DNA of 29,357 nt from Trueperaceae bacterium (GTDB taxonomy: Bacteria; Deinococcota; Deinococci; Deinococcales; Trueperaceae): contig JAABSI010000015.1 in NCBI GenBank assembly GCA_011390455.1, forward strand, positions 1 to 29,357, in the 5' to 3' direction. Under the pieces are notes generated by a model. It did no database searches and was not told the origin of the DNA. It saw only the letters and a program-made list of their open reading frames with translations. Shown here one piece after another: positions 7,929 to 16,347 of the stretch. The first letter of the stretch is position 1. Each line of letters begins with the position of its first letter. The position numbers and the translations under genes are program-made.

Positions 7929-8675
7929 TCAGCGCGGTGGACCCGCCAGGGTCCCACGCACCACCGCGACCGCCCGCGCCGCCGCGACCTTCGTGAACGC
8001 CCGGAAGTCGACGTGCGCGGTGTGGTCGGCGGTGTCGGAGACGCTGCGCACGATCGACCAGGGCACCCCCCAGGCGGCGCACACCTGCGCCACGGCGGCC
8101 CCCTCCATCTCGGCGCAGGCGGCGCCGAACGCCGAGCGCAGATGCGCCACCTCGGCCGGATCGGCGACGAAGCGGTCGCCCGAGGCGACGGTCCCGACGA
8201 CCACCCGCACCCCTTCGACGCCCGCGACCGCCCGCGCCGCGGCCGCCACCCGGTCGCGCAGGTCGGCATCGGCCACCCACCGCACGGCCTCGTGGCCTGG
8301 GACCTGCCCCAGGGCGTAGCCGAGGGCGGTGACGTCGACGTCGTGCTGCAGCGCGTCCGCGGCGACGACCAGGTCGCCGACGCGGAGCGTCGGGTCGACC
8401 CCGCCGGCGACGCCCGTGAACAGCACCGCCGCCGCCCCCCGATCGAGCAGCGCCTGGGTGAGCGCCGCCGCCTGGACCTTGCCGATCCCGCACGTCGCCA
8501 GGAGCACCGGGACGCCGTCGAGCCATGCCCGGTGGAGCACGAAGGGCCCCGCCCGCTCCGCCACCGCGTCGATCGCGGCAGCGAGCAGCGGCTCGGTCTC
8601 CTCGAGCATGGCGCCGACGATCGCCAGCGGGCGCTCCGGCGTGGCGCCGAAGGCGTTCGCCTCGCCTCCGATCAC
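7929..8675 (-). CDS. mtnN: 5'-methylthioadenosine/S-adenosylhomocysteine nucleosidase
   Basis: A 248-residue nucleosidase that splits adenine from MTA and SAH, recycling by-products of polyamine synthesis and methylation. Family motifs in order are IVGAMLEE (catalytic Glu region), [49 protein letters not shown] (ribose-binding Glu) and VRSVSDTAD with the catalytic Asp. The GTG start overlaps the stop of the upstream membrane-protein gene in a GTGA, indicating translational coupling. This start gives about 15 residues more before IVGAM than in E. coli. Its stop lies only 2 nt from the convergent debranching-enzyme stop. Confidence 0.9.
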   Translation of the reverse strand: MIGGEANAFGATPERPLAIVGAMLEETEPLLAAAIDAVAERAGPFVLHRAWLDGVPVLLATCGIGKVQAAALTQALLDRGAAAVLFTGVAGGVDPTLRVGDLVVAADALQHDVDVTALGYALGQVPGHEAVRWVADADLRDRVAAAARAVAGVEGVRVVVGTVASGDRFVADPAEVAHLRSAFGAACAEMEGAAVAQVCAAWGVPWSIVRSVSDTADHTAHVDFRAFTKVAAARAVAVVRGTLAGPPR

Positions 8676-9271
8676 CGGGGGGCGGAGGTGTAGACCAGTC
8701 GACCCAGGAACGCACCGCCCACGAGCCCGGGCAGCGCGAGCGCCAGCAGCAGCAGGTCGGTCGGGACCTCGGGCTGGAACAGCTTCGCCACCTCGACGCC
8801 CGCGGTCAGGAACGCTCCGGCCACGAGCGTGACGACGATCGGCCGCGGCGTCTCGCGCCGCATCAGCCACAGGATCGCGAAGTAGCCGAACAGCAGGTAG
8901 AACCCCGCCCCGGTGACGCTGCGCAGCAGGTCGTTGTCGCCCGGTTCGGGCGGCACCGAGGCCTGCAACACGATGAAGAAGACCGTCGCCATCGCCAGCG
9001 CGCCCGCGAAGCGCCCCGGGTTCCGGCCGCGTCCGGCGCCGGAGCCGGCGCCCCCCTTCTGCGCCGGCTTGGCCACGGCTTCGCCGCCGCTCTTGCCATC
9101 GGCCTTCGTGCCGGCGCTCGCCTTGGCCTTGGCCTCGGCGCGCCGAGCGGCGCGCCGCGACCGGAGGGTGTCGATCCGGCGCCGCCGCGCCGCCTTGCGT
9201 TCTTCCTTCTCGCGCTCGACCTTCTTGTCCTGCTTGGCCTGAGCGCGGCGGAGTTCTCGGTTCATCGTCAT
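8672..9271 (-). CDS. Unknown membrane protein with a highly charged N-terminal tail
   Basis: A 199-residue protein that I do not recognise. Residues about 1-90 are very rich in Arg, Lys, Glu and Ala ([13 protein letters not shown] and similar) and probably form a charged helix or disordered tail in the cytoplasm. Four hydrophobic helices follow at about 93-111, 120-143, 147-169 and 174-195. Start choice: ATG at 9271, because a TAGACT box lies 7 nt upstream and a leaderless message is likely; a second ATG lies at 9265. It overlaps mtnN by a GTGA. The charged tail could bind RNA, DNA or lipid headgroups, but nothing in the sequence decides this. Confidence 0.75.
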   Translation of the reverse strand: MTMNRELRRAQAKQDKKVEREKEERKAARRRRIDTLRSRRAARRAEAKAKASAGTKADGKSGGEAVAKPAQKGGAGSGAGRGRNPGRFAGALAMATVFFIVLQASVPPEPGDNDLLRSVTGAGFYLLFGYFAILWLMRRETPRPIVVTLVAGAFLTAGVEVAKLFQPEVPTDLLLLALALPGLVGGAFLGRLVYTSAPR

Positions 9272-9278
9272 GCCGCCC

Positions 9279-9284
9279 AGTCTA
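9279..9284 (-). promoter_or_regulatory. Leaderless-type -10 box for the 8672-9271 gene
   Basis: TAGACT on the minus strand, 7 nt before the ATG. No clear -35 is present. Confidence 0.6.
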
Positions 9285-9291
9285 AGGCTGC

Positions 9292-9297
9292 TACGCT
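9292..9297 (+). promoter_or_regulatory. -10 box of the lysA/beta-lactamase fusion gene
   Basis: TACGCT, 10 nt before the ATG at 9308, predicting a leader of only a few nucleotides. It lies 7 nt from the oppositely directed box at 9279-9284. Confidence 0.55.
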
Positions 9298-9307
9298 GCC
9301 GGTCGGC

Positions 9308-11422
9308 ATGGACCCCGACGCTCACCGAACCGACCACGCCGTCGCCGACGGCACCCTCGCCGCGCTCGCCGACCGCCACGGCACGCCGCTCTACGTCTAC
9401 GACCTGGACGCCGTCGCGGCCGAGGTCGCGCGCTTCCGCGGCGCATTCCCCGAGATCGACCTGCGCTTCGCCGTCAAGGCGAACCCGAACGGGGCCGTCC
9501 TCGCCCACCTCGCCGACCTGGGCGTGGGGGTGGAGGCGATCACCGTCGGGGAGGCGACGCGCGCGGCGCGCGCCGGCGTGCCGGGCGCCCGGACGCTGCT
9601 CAGCGGGCCGGCCCAGGACGCCGCGCTGCGGCGCTGGGCGCGCGCCGTGCCCCCGGACCTCGTCAGCCTCGATGGCGAGGGCACGTGGGCGGCCTGGTCG
9701 TCCGAGCCGCTACCGACCGCGACGCGCTTCCTGGTGCGCGTCAACCCGCGGCTGGACCCCCGCACGCACCCCCACATGGCGACGGGCAGCGAGGGGAGCA
9801 AGTTCGGCATCGCGCCCGAGGCCGCCGCGGCGCTGGCGCGCGAGGTCGCCCGCGCCGGGCGCTTCGCGGGCTTCCACGTGCACGCCGGCTCGCAGATCCG
9901 CGACCTGGGCGTGCACCGCGAGGTGCTCGACGCCCTGGCGCCGCTCTATGCGGCCTTCCCCAACGCCGACGTCCTCGACCTCGGCGGCGGGCTCGCGGTG
10001 CCGGGGTACGACCTCGACGCGCTGGCCGCGCTCGTGCGGCCCTGGGTCGACGACCGCGGACTGAAGCTGGTCATGGAACCGGGGCGCATGCTCGTCGCGC
10101 GCGCGGGGACGCTGCTCACGCGCGTACTTCATGTGAAGGACGGACCGCGACGGCACGCGATCGCCGACGCCGGCATGGCCGACCTGCTGCGGCCCGCCTT
10201 GTACGGCGCGCGCCACCCCGTGCGCCGCCTCGGGCCGGCGCGCCCTACCGACGCGGAGCCGCAGCCGCCGACCGATCTCGACGGGCCGCTGTGCGAGAAC
10301 GGCGATCGCTTGGGCTGGGACGTCGACCTGGGCGCCGTCGCGGCCGGCGACCTGATCGCGGTGGGCGAGGCCGGCGCGTACGGCTGGACGATGGGCTCGG
10401 GGTACGCCTCGCACGTGCGCGCCGCGGAGGTCGCCGTGCAGGGCGGCACCGCGCGGCTCGTCCGAGACCGCGAGCCGCTCGCGGACCTCTGGCGCGGCGA
10501 AGCGTCGCCGCGCGGCGGGTCCCTGCCGCGTGGCGAACGCTCGCCGGTCGCCTGGGCCGCCGACGGCCCTGGCGCCGACCGCCTTGCCGCGGCGCTCGCC
10601 GCGGAGCTCGCCGAAGAAGCCGGCCACTGGAGCGTCGTCGCCGAGGTCGCGGCGCGCACCGGCCGCGGAGCGCTGCGCGCCACCCTGGACGCGGACGCCG
10701 AGAAGCCGGCCGCGAGCCTGATCAAGCTGCTGCTGCTCGGCGCTGCCCTCGACCCGAACACCGCCACGCCGGCCTGGGACGCGCGGATCGAGCTCGGAAG
10801 CGACGACGTCGCCGGAGGCAGTGGCGTGCTGCACCACTTCGCACCGGGGCTCGCGCCCACGTGGGGCGACCTCCTGCACCTGATGATCGCGCACAGCGAC
10901 AACCGGGCCACCAACGCGGTCCTCAGGACGCTCGGGGTGGAGGCGGCGAACGCCTGGGGCGCGGCCCGCGGGCTGCATGCGACCCGCGTCGTCGGGCCGC
11001 TGCAGGTGGACGAGGAGCGGTGGACCGCGGCGCAGCGCCGGGGCGAGCGCGCGCGCACGAGCGCCGCGGAGGTCGCGGCCATGGCGGGCGGCCTGGTGCG
11101 CCCCGAGGTCGGCTGGCTCCCCGCGAGCGCGTGCGAACGCGCCGCCGCCACGCTCCGCGGGAGCGCGTTCGCCGAGGGGTTGCTGCGCCGCGTGCGCCGC
11201 GACGACGGGTGGCGTTGGGGCGCCAAAGGGGGCTGGATCACCGGCGTGCGCCACGAGGTCGCCGTCGTGTGGGACACCGACGGGCGCTGGGCGGGCACGC
11301 TCGCTGCCCTGTGCAGCGACCACCCCGACGCCGGCACGGATCTCGACCATCCGGCGCTCCTGACCCTCGGCCGCCTCGGCGCCGCCTTCGAGCGCACGGT
11401 GCGAGACGGTAGCCATCGGTAA
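9308..11422 (+). CDS. lysA: Diaminopimelate decarboxylase fused to a serine beta-lactamase-like domain
   Basis: A 704-residue single open frame with two domains. Residues 1 to about 395 are a fold-III PLP decarboxylase of the LysA type: FAVKANPN with the PLP lysine K57, HAGSQ at 192-196, [11 protein letters not shown] at 224-234, EPGR at 257-260, ALYGARHPV, the CENGD motif (C329-D333, usual form CESGD) and GAYG. LysA makes lysine and CO2 from meso-diaminopimelate. After a short linker, residues about 422-704 look like class A beta-lactamase family 2: S470-L-I-K473 (SxxK), S530-D-N532 (SDN) and K640-G-G642. An ExxLN omega-loop motif is not evident. There is no signal peptide, so the second domain should be cytoplasmic, which is odd for a beta-lactamase fold. 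No stop codon or Met codon lies in the linker. Confidence 0.85.
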   Translation: MDPDAHRTDHAVADGTLAALADRHGTPLYVYDLDAVAAEVARFRGAFPEIDLRFAVKANPNGAVLAHLADLGVGVEAITVGEATRAARAGVPGARTLLSGPAQDAALRRWARAVPPDLVSLDGEGTWAAWSSEPLPTATRFLVRVNPRLDPRTHPHMATGSEGSKFGIAPEAAAALAREVARAGRFAGFHVHAGSQIRDLGVHREVLDALAPLYAAFPNADVLDLGGGLAVPGYDLDALAALVRPWVDDRGLKLVMEPGRMLVARAGTLLTRVLHVKDGPRRHAIADAGMADLLRPALYGARHPVRRLGPARPTDAEPQPPTDLDGPLCENGDRLGWDVDLGAVAAGDLIAVGEAGAYGWTMGSGYASHVRAAEVAVQGGTARLVRDREPLADLWRGEASPRGGSLPRGERSPVAWAADGPGADRLAAALAAELAEEAGHWSVVAEVAARTGRGALRATLDADAEKPAASLIKLLLLGAALDPNTATPAWDARIELGSDDVAGGSGVLHHFAPGLAPTWGDLLHLMIAHSDNRATNAVLRTLGVEAANAWGAARGLHATRVVGPLQVDEERWTAAQRRGERARTSAAEVAAMAGGLVRPEVGWLPASACERAAATLRGSAFAEGLLRRVRRDDGWRWGAKGGWITGVRHEVAVVWDTDGRWAGTLAALCSDHPDAGTDLDHPALLTLGRLGAAFERTVRDGSHR

Positions 11423-11444
11423 GTTCGTCCTTGGCCAAGCTCGG

Positions 11445-11450
11445 TAGGCT
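11445..11450 (+). promoter_or_regulatory. Leaderless-type -10 box of the crtI-like gene
   Basis: TAGGCT preceded by G, 6 nt before the GTG start. There is no Shine-Dalgarno sequence, and no strong -35. Confidence 0.6.
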
Positions 11451-11456
11451 GCGGGC

Positions 11457-12962
11457 GTGAAACAGCAGCGGATCGTCGTCATCGGTTCCGGGTTCGGCGG
11501 CCTCGGCGCCGCCGCGCGGCTCGCCGCCAGCGGCCACCAGGTCACCCTCGTCGAGCAGCTCGACAAGCTCGGCGGTCGCGGGTACGTCTTCGAACAGGAC
11601 GGCTTCAAGTTCGATGCCGGCCCCACGATCATCACCGCCCCCTGGATGTTCGACGACATCTGGGGCAAGTTCGGCAAGCGCCGCGAGGATTACGTCGAGT
11701 TCGTCAAGTGCGACCCGTTCTACCGGATCTTCGATTCGGAGCACGTGCCGTTCGACTACAACGACGACGAGATGTTCATCCTGAGCGAGATCGACAAGCG
11801 CAACCCCGAGGACAAGCGCGGTTACCTGAACTTCGTGGCGATGGCCAAGAAGATCTTCGACAAGGGCTTCGTCGAGCTCGCCGACAAACCGTTCCTGACG
11901 ATCGCCGACATGCTTCGGGTCGCGCCCGACCTGATCCGGCTCCAGTCGCAGAAGAGCGTGTACGGTCTGGTGTCGCAGTACGTCCAGGACCCCTTCCTGC
12001 GCCAGGTCTTCAGCTTCCATCCGCTGCTCGTGGGCGGCAACCCGTTCGACACCACGTCGATCTACGCGATGATCCACTACCTCGAGCGCGAGTGGGGCGT
12101 CTGGTACGCGATGGGCGGCACCGGAGCGCTCATCGACGGCTTCCGACGGTTGATGGAGGAGGCGGGCGTCGAGATCCACGTGAACGCGCAGGTCGAGCGG
12201 ATCCTGGTCGCCGACGGCCCCGACGGCAAGCCGCGCGCCACCGGCGTCGCGCTCGCCGACGGCCGGACGATCGACGCCGACGTGGTCGTCTCGAACGCCG
12301 ACGTCCACCACACCTACACCAAGATGATCGACCCGCGGTTCCGCAAGACCATGACCGACGCCAAGCTCGAGCGGATCCGCTACGCGATGAGCCTGGTCGT
12401 CATCTACTTCGGCACCAAGAAGCGCTACGCCCAGGACGGCAAGCTCGCGCACCACAACATCCTTCTCGGACCCCGCTACAAGGGGCTGCTCGACGACATC
12501 TTCCACAACAAGGGGAAGCTGGCCGACGACTTCAGCCTCTACTTGCACATGCCGACGATCACCGACCCGACGATCGCGCCCGAGGGCCACGAGTCGTTCT
12601 ACGTGCTCTCCCCCGTCCCCAACCTCAAGAGCGGCATCGGTTGGGAGGCGCACGCGCAGCAGTACCGCGACGCGATCATGCAGCACCTCGAGGACCACTA
12701 CCTCCCCGACCTGCAGGCGAACCTGGTCACCGAGCGTTTCGTGGACCCGCGCTACTTCGCGAGCCGGCTGCACGCCGCCCAGGGCTCGGCGTTCTCGGTC
12801 GAGCCGATCCTGACGCAATCGGCCTGGTTCCGCCCGCACAACCGCTCCGAGGACATCCCCAACCTCTACCTCGTGGGCGCCGGCACGCATCCGGGCGCGG
12901 GTCTCCCCGGCGTGCTCTCCTCGTCGACGATCGCCGAGAACCTGATCAACGCGGCGAGCTGA
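11457..12962 (+). CDS. crtI: Phytoene desaturase (CrtI-type carotenoid oxidoreductase)
   Basis: A 501-residue FAD enzyme that introduces double bonds into a carotenoid precursor, most likely phytoene. The N-terminal dinucleotide-binding motif is [17 protein letters not shown] (residues about 6-22), followed by [30 protein letters not shown] is the CrtI signature segment, and the C-terminal [19 protein letters not shown] motif is the bacterial phytoene desaturase signature. The start is GTG, judged from the -10 box 6 nt upstream. No phytoene synthase (crtB) or other carotenoid gene lies nearby, so pigment genes are probably dispersed. A related step, such as a ketolase or saturase, cannot be excluded from sequence alone. 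Confidence 0.88.
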   Translation: MKQQRIVVIGSGFGGLGAAARLAASGHQVTLVEQLDKLGGRGYVFEQDGFKFDAGPTIITAPWMFDDIWGKFGKRREDYVEFVKCDPFYRIFDSEHVPFDYNDDEMFILSEIDKRNPEDKRGYLNFVAMAKKIFDKGFVELADKPFLTIADMLRVAPDLIRLQSQKSVYGLVSQYVQDPFLRQVFSFHPLLVGGNPFDTTSIYAMIHYLEREWGVWYAMGGTGALIDGFRRLMEEAGVEIHVNAQVERILVADGPDGKPRATGVALADGRTIDADVVVSNADVHHTYTKMIDPRFRKTMTDAKLERIRYAMSLVVIYFGTKKRYAQDGKLAHHNILLGPRYKGLLDDIFHNKGKLADDFSLYLHMPTITDPTIAPEGHESFYVLSPVPNLKSGIGWEAHAQQYRDAIMQHLEDHYLPDLQANLVTERFVDPRYFASRLHAAQGSAFSVEPILTQSAWFRPHNRSEDIPNLYLVGAGTHPGAGLPGVLSSSTIAENLINAAS

Positions 12963-12976
12963 GGAGGCGCGCCCCG

Positions 12977-12982
12977 TAGACT
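12977..12982 (+). promoter_or_regulatory. Leaderless-type -10 box of the aldehyde dehydrogenase gene
   Basis: TAGACT preceded by G, 6 nt before the ATG at 12989 and 14 nt after the crtI stop. It gives this gene its own promoter despite the short gap. Confidence 0.6.
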
Positions 12983-12988
12983 GAGGGC

Positions 12989-14416
12989 ATGATCCAACTC
13001 CTGGAGAGCCGGTACCTGACCGACGGCTGGCACGAAGCGCAGCGCACGTACGGCATCGTCGAACCCGCCAGCGGCGACGCCTTGGGCGTCGCCGCGGACA
13101 CCGACGCCGCCGTCGCGCACGCCGCGATCGACGTCGCCTGGAGCGCCTTCGAGCGCTGGCGGGCCGTGAGCCCCTTCGAGCGCGCGGCGACGCTGCGCCG
13201 CTGGCACGGCTTGATCGTCGAGCACCAGGACGACCTCGCCGAGACGATGACGCGCGAGATGGGGAAGCCGCTCGGCGAGGCGCGCGGCGAGGCGCTCTAC
13301 GCCGCCGGCTTCGTCGAGTGGTACGCCGAAGAGGCCAAACGCGCCTACGGCGAGTGGGTGCCCACGCACGTGGCGCACAAGCGCATCATCGCGATGCGCC
13401 AACCGGTCGGCCCGGCGTTCGCGGTGACGCCGTGGAACTTCCCAGCAGCGATGATCACCCGCAAGGCGGCGCCGGCCCTGGCGGCCGGTTGCACGATGAT
13501 CGTCAAACCCGCCGAGCAGACCCCCTTCACCGCCCTGCGCCTCGCCGAGCTCTGGCTCGAGGCGGGCGGACCCGAGGGCACGCTGCAGGTGCTGCCCACG
13601 TCCGATCCGGTGCCGGTCACCGAGGCGATGATGGCCGATCCGCGGATCCGCAAGATCACCTTCACCGGCTCGACCGAGGTGGGGCGCATCCTCTACCGGC
13701 AGTCGGCGCAGACGATCAAGAAGCTGTCGTTGGAGCTCGGCGGCCACGCGCCCTACCTGGTGTTCGACGACGCGGACCTGACCGCGGCGGTGCGCGAGGT
13801 CCTCGCCTGCAAGTTCCGCAACGCCGGCCAGACCTGCGTGTGCACCAACCGCATCTACGTCCAGGACGGCATCCACGACGCCTTCGTGGCTGCCTTCGCG
13901 GACGCCGTGCGCGGCCTGAAGGTGGGCGACCCGCTCCTGGCCGGCACCGAAGTGGGACCGCTCGTCGACGCCGAGGGGATGGCCAAGGTCGAGGCGCACG
14001 TCGCGGACGCCGTCGCCAAGGGCGCCACCGTCGTCACCGGCGGCACGCGCCGCGACGGGCTCTTCTACGAGCCCACGCTGCTGACCGGCGTCGAACCCGG
14101 CATGAAGCTGCTCGAGGAGGAGACCTTCGGGCCGGTCGCGCCGGTGCTGCGCTTCGCCACCGAGGCCGAGGCGATCGAGCGGGCGAACGCCACCCCCTTC
14201 GGCCTGGCCTCGTACGTCTACACGCGCGACCTGGGGCGCGCCATCCGCGTCGCGGAAGCGCTCGAGTACGGCATCGTCGGGGTGAACGACGGGGTCCCCT
14301 CGGTCCCGTACGCACCCTTCGGCGGCGTCAAGCAGTCGGGCATCGGTCGCGAAGGGGGCCCCTGGGGCCTCGAGGAGTACCTCGAGACCAAGTTCGTCTC
14401 GCTGGGCATCGGTTGA
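12989..14416 (+). CDS. gabD: Succinate-semialdehyde dehydrogenase (NAD(P)+)
   Basis: A 475-residue cytoplasmic aldehyde dehydrogenase that oxidises succinate semialdehyde to succinate, the last step of 4-aminobutyrate breakdown. Visible motifs are VTPWNFPAAMITRK, KPAEQTPFTAL, FTGSTEVGR (cofactor binding), LELGGHAPYLVFDDAD with the general base E249, and FRNAGQTCVCTNRIYV with catalytic C283. The second cysteine two residues later (C285) is typical of the GabD group. PYAPFGGVKQSGIGREGG is the C-terminal family motif. No aminotransferase or GABA transporter lies next to it. Related aldehydes, such as glutarate semialdehyde, are possible substrates. Confidence 0.9.
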   Translation: MIQLLESRYLTDGWHEAQRTYGIVEPASGDALGVAADTDAAVAHAAIDVAWSAFERWRAVSPFERAATLRRWHGLIVEHQDDLAETMTREMGKPLGEARGEALYAAGFVEWYAEEAKRAYGEWVPTHVAHKRIIAMRQPVGPAFAVTPWNFPAAMITRKAAPALAAGCTMIVKPAEQTPFTALRLAELWLEAGGPEGTLQVLPTSDPVPVTEAMMADPRIRKITFTGSTEVGRILYRQSAQTIKKLSLELGGHAPYLVFDDADLTAAVREVLACKFRNAGQTCVCTNRIYVQDGIHDAFVAAFADAVRGLKVGDPLLAGTEVGPLVDAEGMAKVEAHVADAVAKGATVVTGGTRRDGLFYEPTLLTGVEPGMKLLEEETFGPVAPVLRFATEAEAIERANATPFGLASYVYTRDLGRAIRVAEALEYGIVGVNDGVPSVPYAPFGGVKQSGIGREGGPWGLEEYLETKFVSLGIG

Positions 14417-14793
14417 GCGAGGGGCCGAGCGAGGGCGCCATCGCGCGCGACGCCGCGGGCCCGGAGGCGCTGCTCGAGGCGGTCCTGGAGGCCTTGCGCG
14501 CCGATGCGGACGCCGGTGCGGCCGCCCTCTACGCCGCGCTGACCCCGCGCGCCCGCGGCCCGCTCGGCGGCGAGGCGGGGCTGCGCCGAGCGCTCGACAA
14601 CGCGCTGCTGGCGCCGCTCGTCGCGGCCACGCGCGTCGCCGTGGAGCCGTGGGACCGCCGCGACGACGCGGCGCGCACGATCGTCGCGGTGGACGGTCCG
14701 AACGGTGCCGCGAGCTACCTGGTGTCGGCGCGGCGCGGCGAGGACGGGTGGCGCCTCACCGGCGTGCGCCGCGACGACCTGCCGCCGGTCTGA
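14413..14793 (+). CDS. Small DUF4864-like protein
   Basis: A 126-residue protein overlapping the end of gabD through a TTGA, so the start is inferred as TTG at 14413; no nearer ATG fits. The pattern of a helical N-terminus (LLEAVLEALRADADAGAAALYAALTP), then short strands ending in GEDGWRLTGVRR, resembles DUF4864, a small group with an NTF2-like or cystatin-like fold of unknown role. The function is unknown. Coupling to gabD suggests co-expression. Confidence 0.6.
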   Translation: MSEGPSEGAIARDAAGPEALLEAVLEALRADADAGAAALYAALTPRARGPLGGEAGLRRALDNALLAPLVAATRVAVEPWDRRDDAARTIVAVDGPNGAASYLVSARRGEDGWRLTGVRRDDLPPV

Positions 14794-14798
14794 CGGCG

Positions 14799-14817
14799 CC
14801 CCGGCGGCGAGCCGGGG
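14799..14817. terminator. Bidirectional hairpin between convergent genes
   Basis: CCCCGGC, 5-nt loop, GCCGGGG, filling the 24-nt gap between the convergent stops at 14793 and 14818. There is no T-tract. Confidence 0.5.
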
Positions 14818-15291
14818 TCAGCGAACGACCTGGACCACGAACACCACGGGCCGCGAGGTCCCGTTCTGGGCCACGAGCCGGGCGCGCAGTTGGATGCCCC
14901 CCAGGCGCGCGTCCGCCGGTACGTCGAGCCGCAAGCGCACGTCGACGTTCGTCGCGAAGCGCGGCCGGCGCACCGCGTCGGCGCGGTCGACGCGCCACGT
15001 CCAGCCCTCGGGCGCGGCGACGTCGACGAGTTCGAAGCGGCTCGTGACGACCGCGCACGAGGTGTCCCCGCCGCAGGGCACGAAGAGGCTCGCGAAGTCG
15101 TCGTCGTCGAAGCCGAACTCACGGGCCGGCACGACCAGCTGGGCGTACGCCACGCCGCCGGGGGCGACCTGGGCGGTCTCGCCGCGGCGCAGGTCGTACG
15201 GCGTGCCGCGCGCGCCGAGGGCGCCCGGCGCGCAACCGGCGAGCACGAGGACGAGGAGCACGAGGACGATGGGGGCAACACGTCGCGTCAT
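14818..15291 (-). CDS. Putative lipoprotein of unknown function
   Basis: A 157-residue secreted protein. Residues 1-18 form a lipoprotein signal peptide ending in the lipobox LAGC, with C19 as the likely lipidated residue. The rest is strand-rich and hydrophilic, with two further cysteines close together (PCGGDTSC) that may form a disulfide, and a final immunoglobulin-like strand pattern (RARLVAQNGTSRPVVFVVQVVR). I do not recognise a family. The start is supported by a -10 box 6 nt upstream. Confidence 0.75.
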   Translation of the reverse strand: MTRRVAPIVLVLLVLVLAGCAPGALGARGTPYDLRRGETAQVAPGGVAYAQLVVPAREFGFDDDDFASLFVPCGGDTSCAVVTSRFELVDVAAPEGWTWRVDRADAVRRPRFATNVDVRLRLDVPADARLGGIQLRARLVAQNGTSRPVVFVVQVVR

Positions 15292-15297
15292 GCGCCG

Positions 15298-15303
15298 AGC
15301 CTA
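15298..15303 (-). promoter_or_regulatory. Leaderless-type -10 box overlapping the EamA stop codon
   Basis: TAGGCT on the minus strand, 6 nt before the lipoprotein ATG. Its first three bases are the TAG stop codon of the upstream EamA gene. Confidence 0.6.
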
Positions 15304-16221
15304 CCGGTCCGAGGCGGTCGCGGCGGTCGCCACCGCACCGGCGCGCCGGCGCCGCATCCCGCTCCGCGCCCCGGCCACCACGACGACGGCCACCCCGACG
15401 AGCACGGCGGCGACGCCCGCCCACTGCCAGGGCGATGGCCGCTCCGCGAACAGCAGCGCCCCCCAGACGACGGTGAGCACGGGCTGCACGAGCAGCACCA
15501 CCGACGTGTCGAGCGCCGGCAGCCGCGGCAGCACCGCCACGATCGCGCCCCACGCGAACGTCTGCGACAGCACCGCGAGCGCGAGCAGCCAGCCGTGGGC
15601 GGGCCAGACCGGGCGCAGGTCGAACCCGGGATCGGTCGCCACGCCCAGCGCGAAGGTCACGAGCGCCGCGCCGAGCGAGGCGTCGAGCAGCGGCCCCCAC
15701 GGGCGCGCCAGCCCGCGTCCGACGCGGCGGAACAGCAGCAGGAACGAGGCGTACGCCAGCGCGTTCCCGAGACCGAAGAGCACCCCCAGGACCGGCGCGG
15801 CTCCGTACGCGTCGGGGCGGCCGACGCCCGTCGCGAGCACCACGCCCCCCAGCACCAGCGGCACCGCCCAGGCGGAGGCGGCCGGCGGTCGTTCGCGGAA
15901 CACCCACCAGGCGAAGAGCCCGACGAACACGACCTGGGTGTTCCCCAGGACGGTGGCGAGCCCGGCCCCGACGTACGCGATCGAGTAGTTCCAGAGCGTG
16001 AAGGCGACGCCCATGAGCCCGCCGGCGAACAGCGTGACCCAGCGCTCGCGCAGGGTGCGCGTGTCGAAGCGGCGCGCGCCCCAGTGCAACAGCAGGATGA
16101 AGGGCAAGGCGTAGGCCGGCCGGAAGAAGGCCGCGGTCGAGACCGACACGTCGGCGAGGCGGATGAAGATCGCGGAGAAGGAGATCGCGACGGCGGCCGC
16201 GACGCCGATCAGGTGCAGCAT
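15301..16221 (-). CDS. EamA/DMT-family transporter
   Basis: A 306-residue inner-membrane protein with ten predicted helices in two EamA repeats (about residues 4-135 and 145-285). Typical segments are SFSAIFIRLADV, FFRPAYALPFILLL, YVGAGLATVLGNTQVVFVGL, WGAIVAVLPRLPALDTSVVLLVQPVLTVVWG and a Lys/Arg-rich C-terminus. Family members export or import small metabolites such as amino acids, but the substrate cannot be told from sequence. The ATG at 16221 is chosen because a TACGCT box lies 8 nt upstream; the frame remains open further upstream but without membrane-protein character. Confidence 0.85.
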   Translation of the reverse strand: MLHLIGVAAAVAISFSAIFIRLADVSVSTAAFFRPAYALPFILLLHWGARRFDTRTLRERWVTLFAGGLMGVAFTLWNYSIAYVGAGLATVLGNTQVVFVGLFAWWVFRERPPAASAWAVPLVLGGVVLATGVGRPDAYGAAPVLGVLFGLGNALAYASFLLLFRRVGRGLARPWGPLLDASLGAALVTFALGVATDPGFDLRPVWPAHGWLLALAVLSQTFAWGAIVAVLPRLPALDTSVVLLVQPVLTVVWGALLFAERPSPWQWAGVAAVLVGVAVVVVAGARSGMRRRRAGAVATAATASDR

Positions 16222-16229
16222 CGACGCCG

Positions 16230-16235
16230 AGCGTA
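16230..16235 (-). promoter_or_regulatory. Leaderless-type -10 box of the EamA gene
   Basis: TACGCT on the minus strand, preceded by G, 8 nt before the ATG. Confidence 0.55.
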
Positions 16236-16278
16236 CGCCAACGCGGCAGCAGGTACGGACGCCCACGGGGACCGGACG

Positions 16279-16284
16279 TAGGCT
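16279..16284 (+). promoter_or_regulatory. -10 box of the peroxiredoxin gene
   Basis: TAGGCT preceded by G. It predicts a leader of about 50 nt, so this gene is not leaderless. CCCACGGG or CCCGTGGG octamers lie on both sides, at 16262, 16303 and 16317. Confidence 0.45.
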
Positions 16285-16347
16285 GAGTCGATCGACGACC
16301 CCCCCGTGGGCATCGGCCCGTGGGGTGAGAGAGGAAGCGTGGTTTCC

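Noticed and set aside
11457..14416. A carotenoid operon of crtI with the following gene
   Set aside because: The gene after crtI is an aldehyde dehydrogenase of the GabD type with its own -10 box, and no crtB or cyclase is present.
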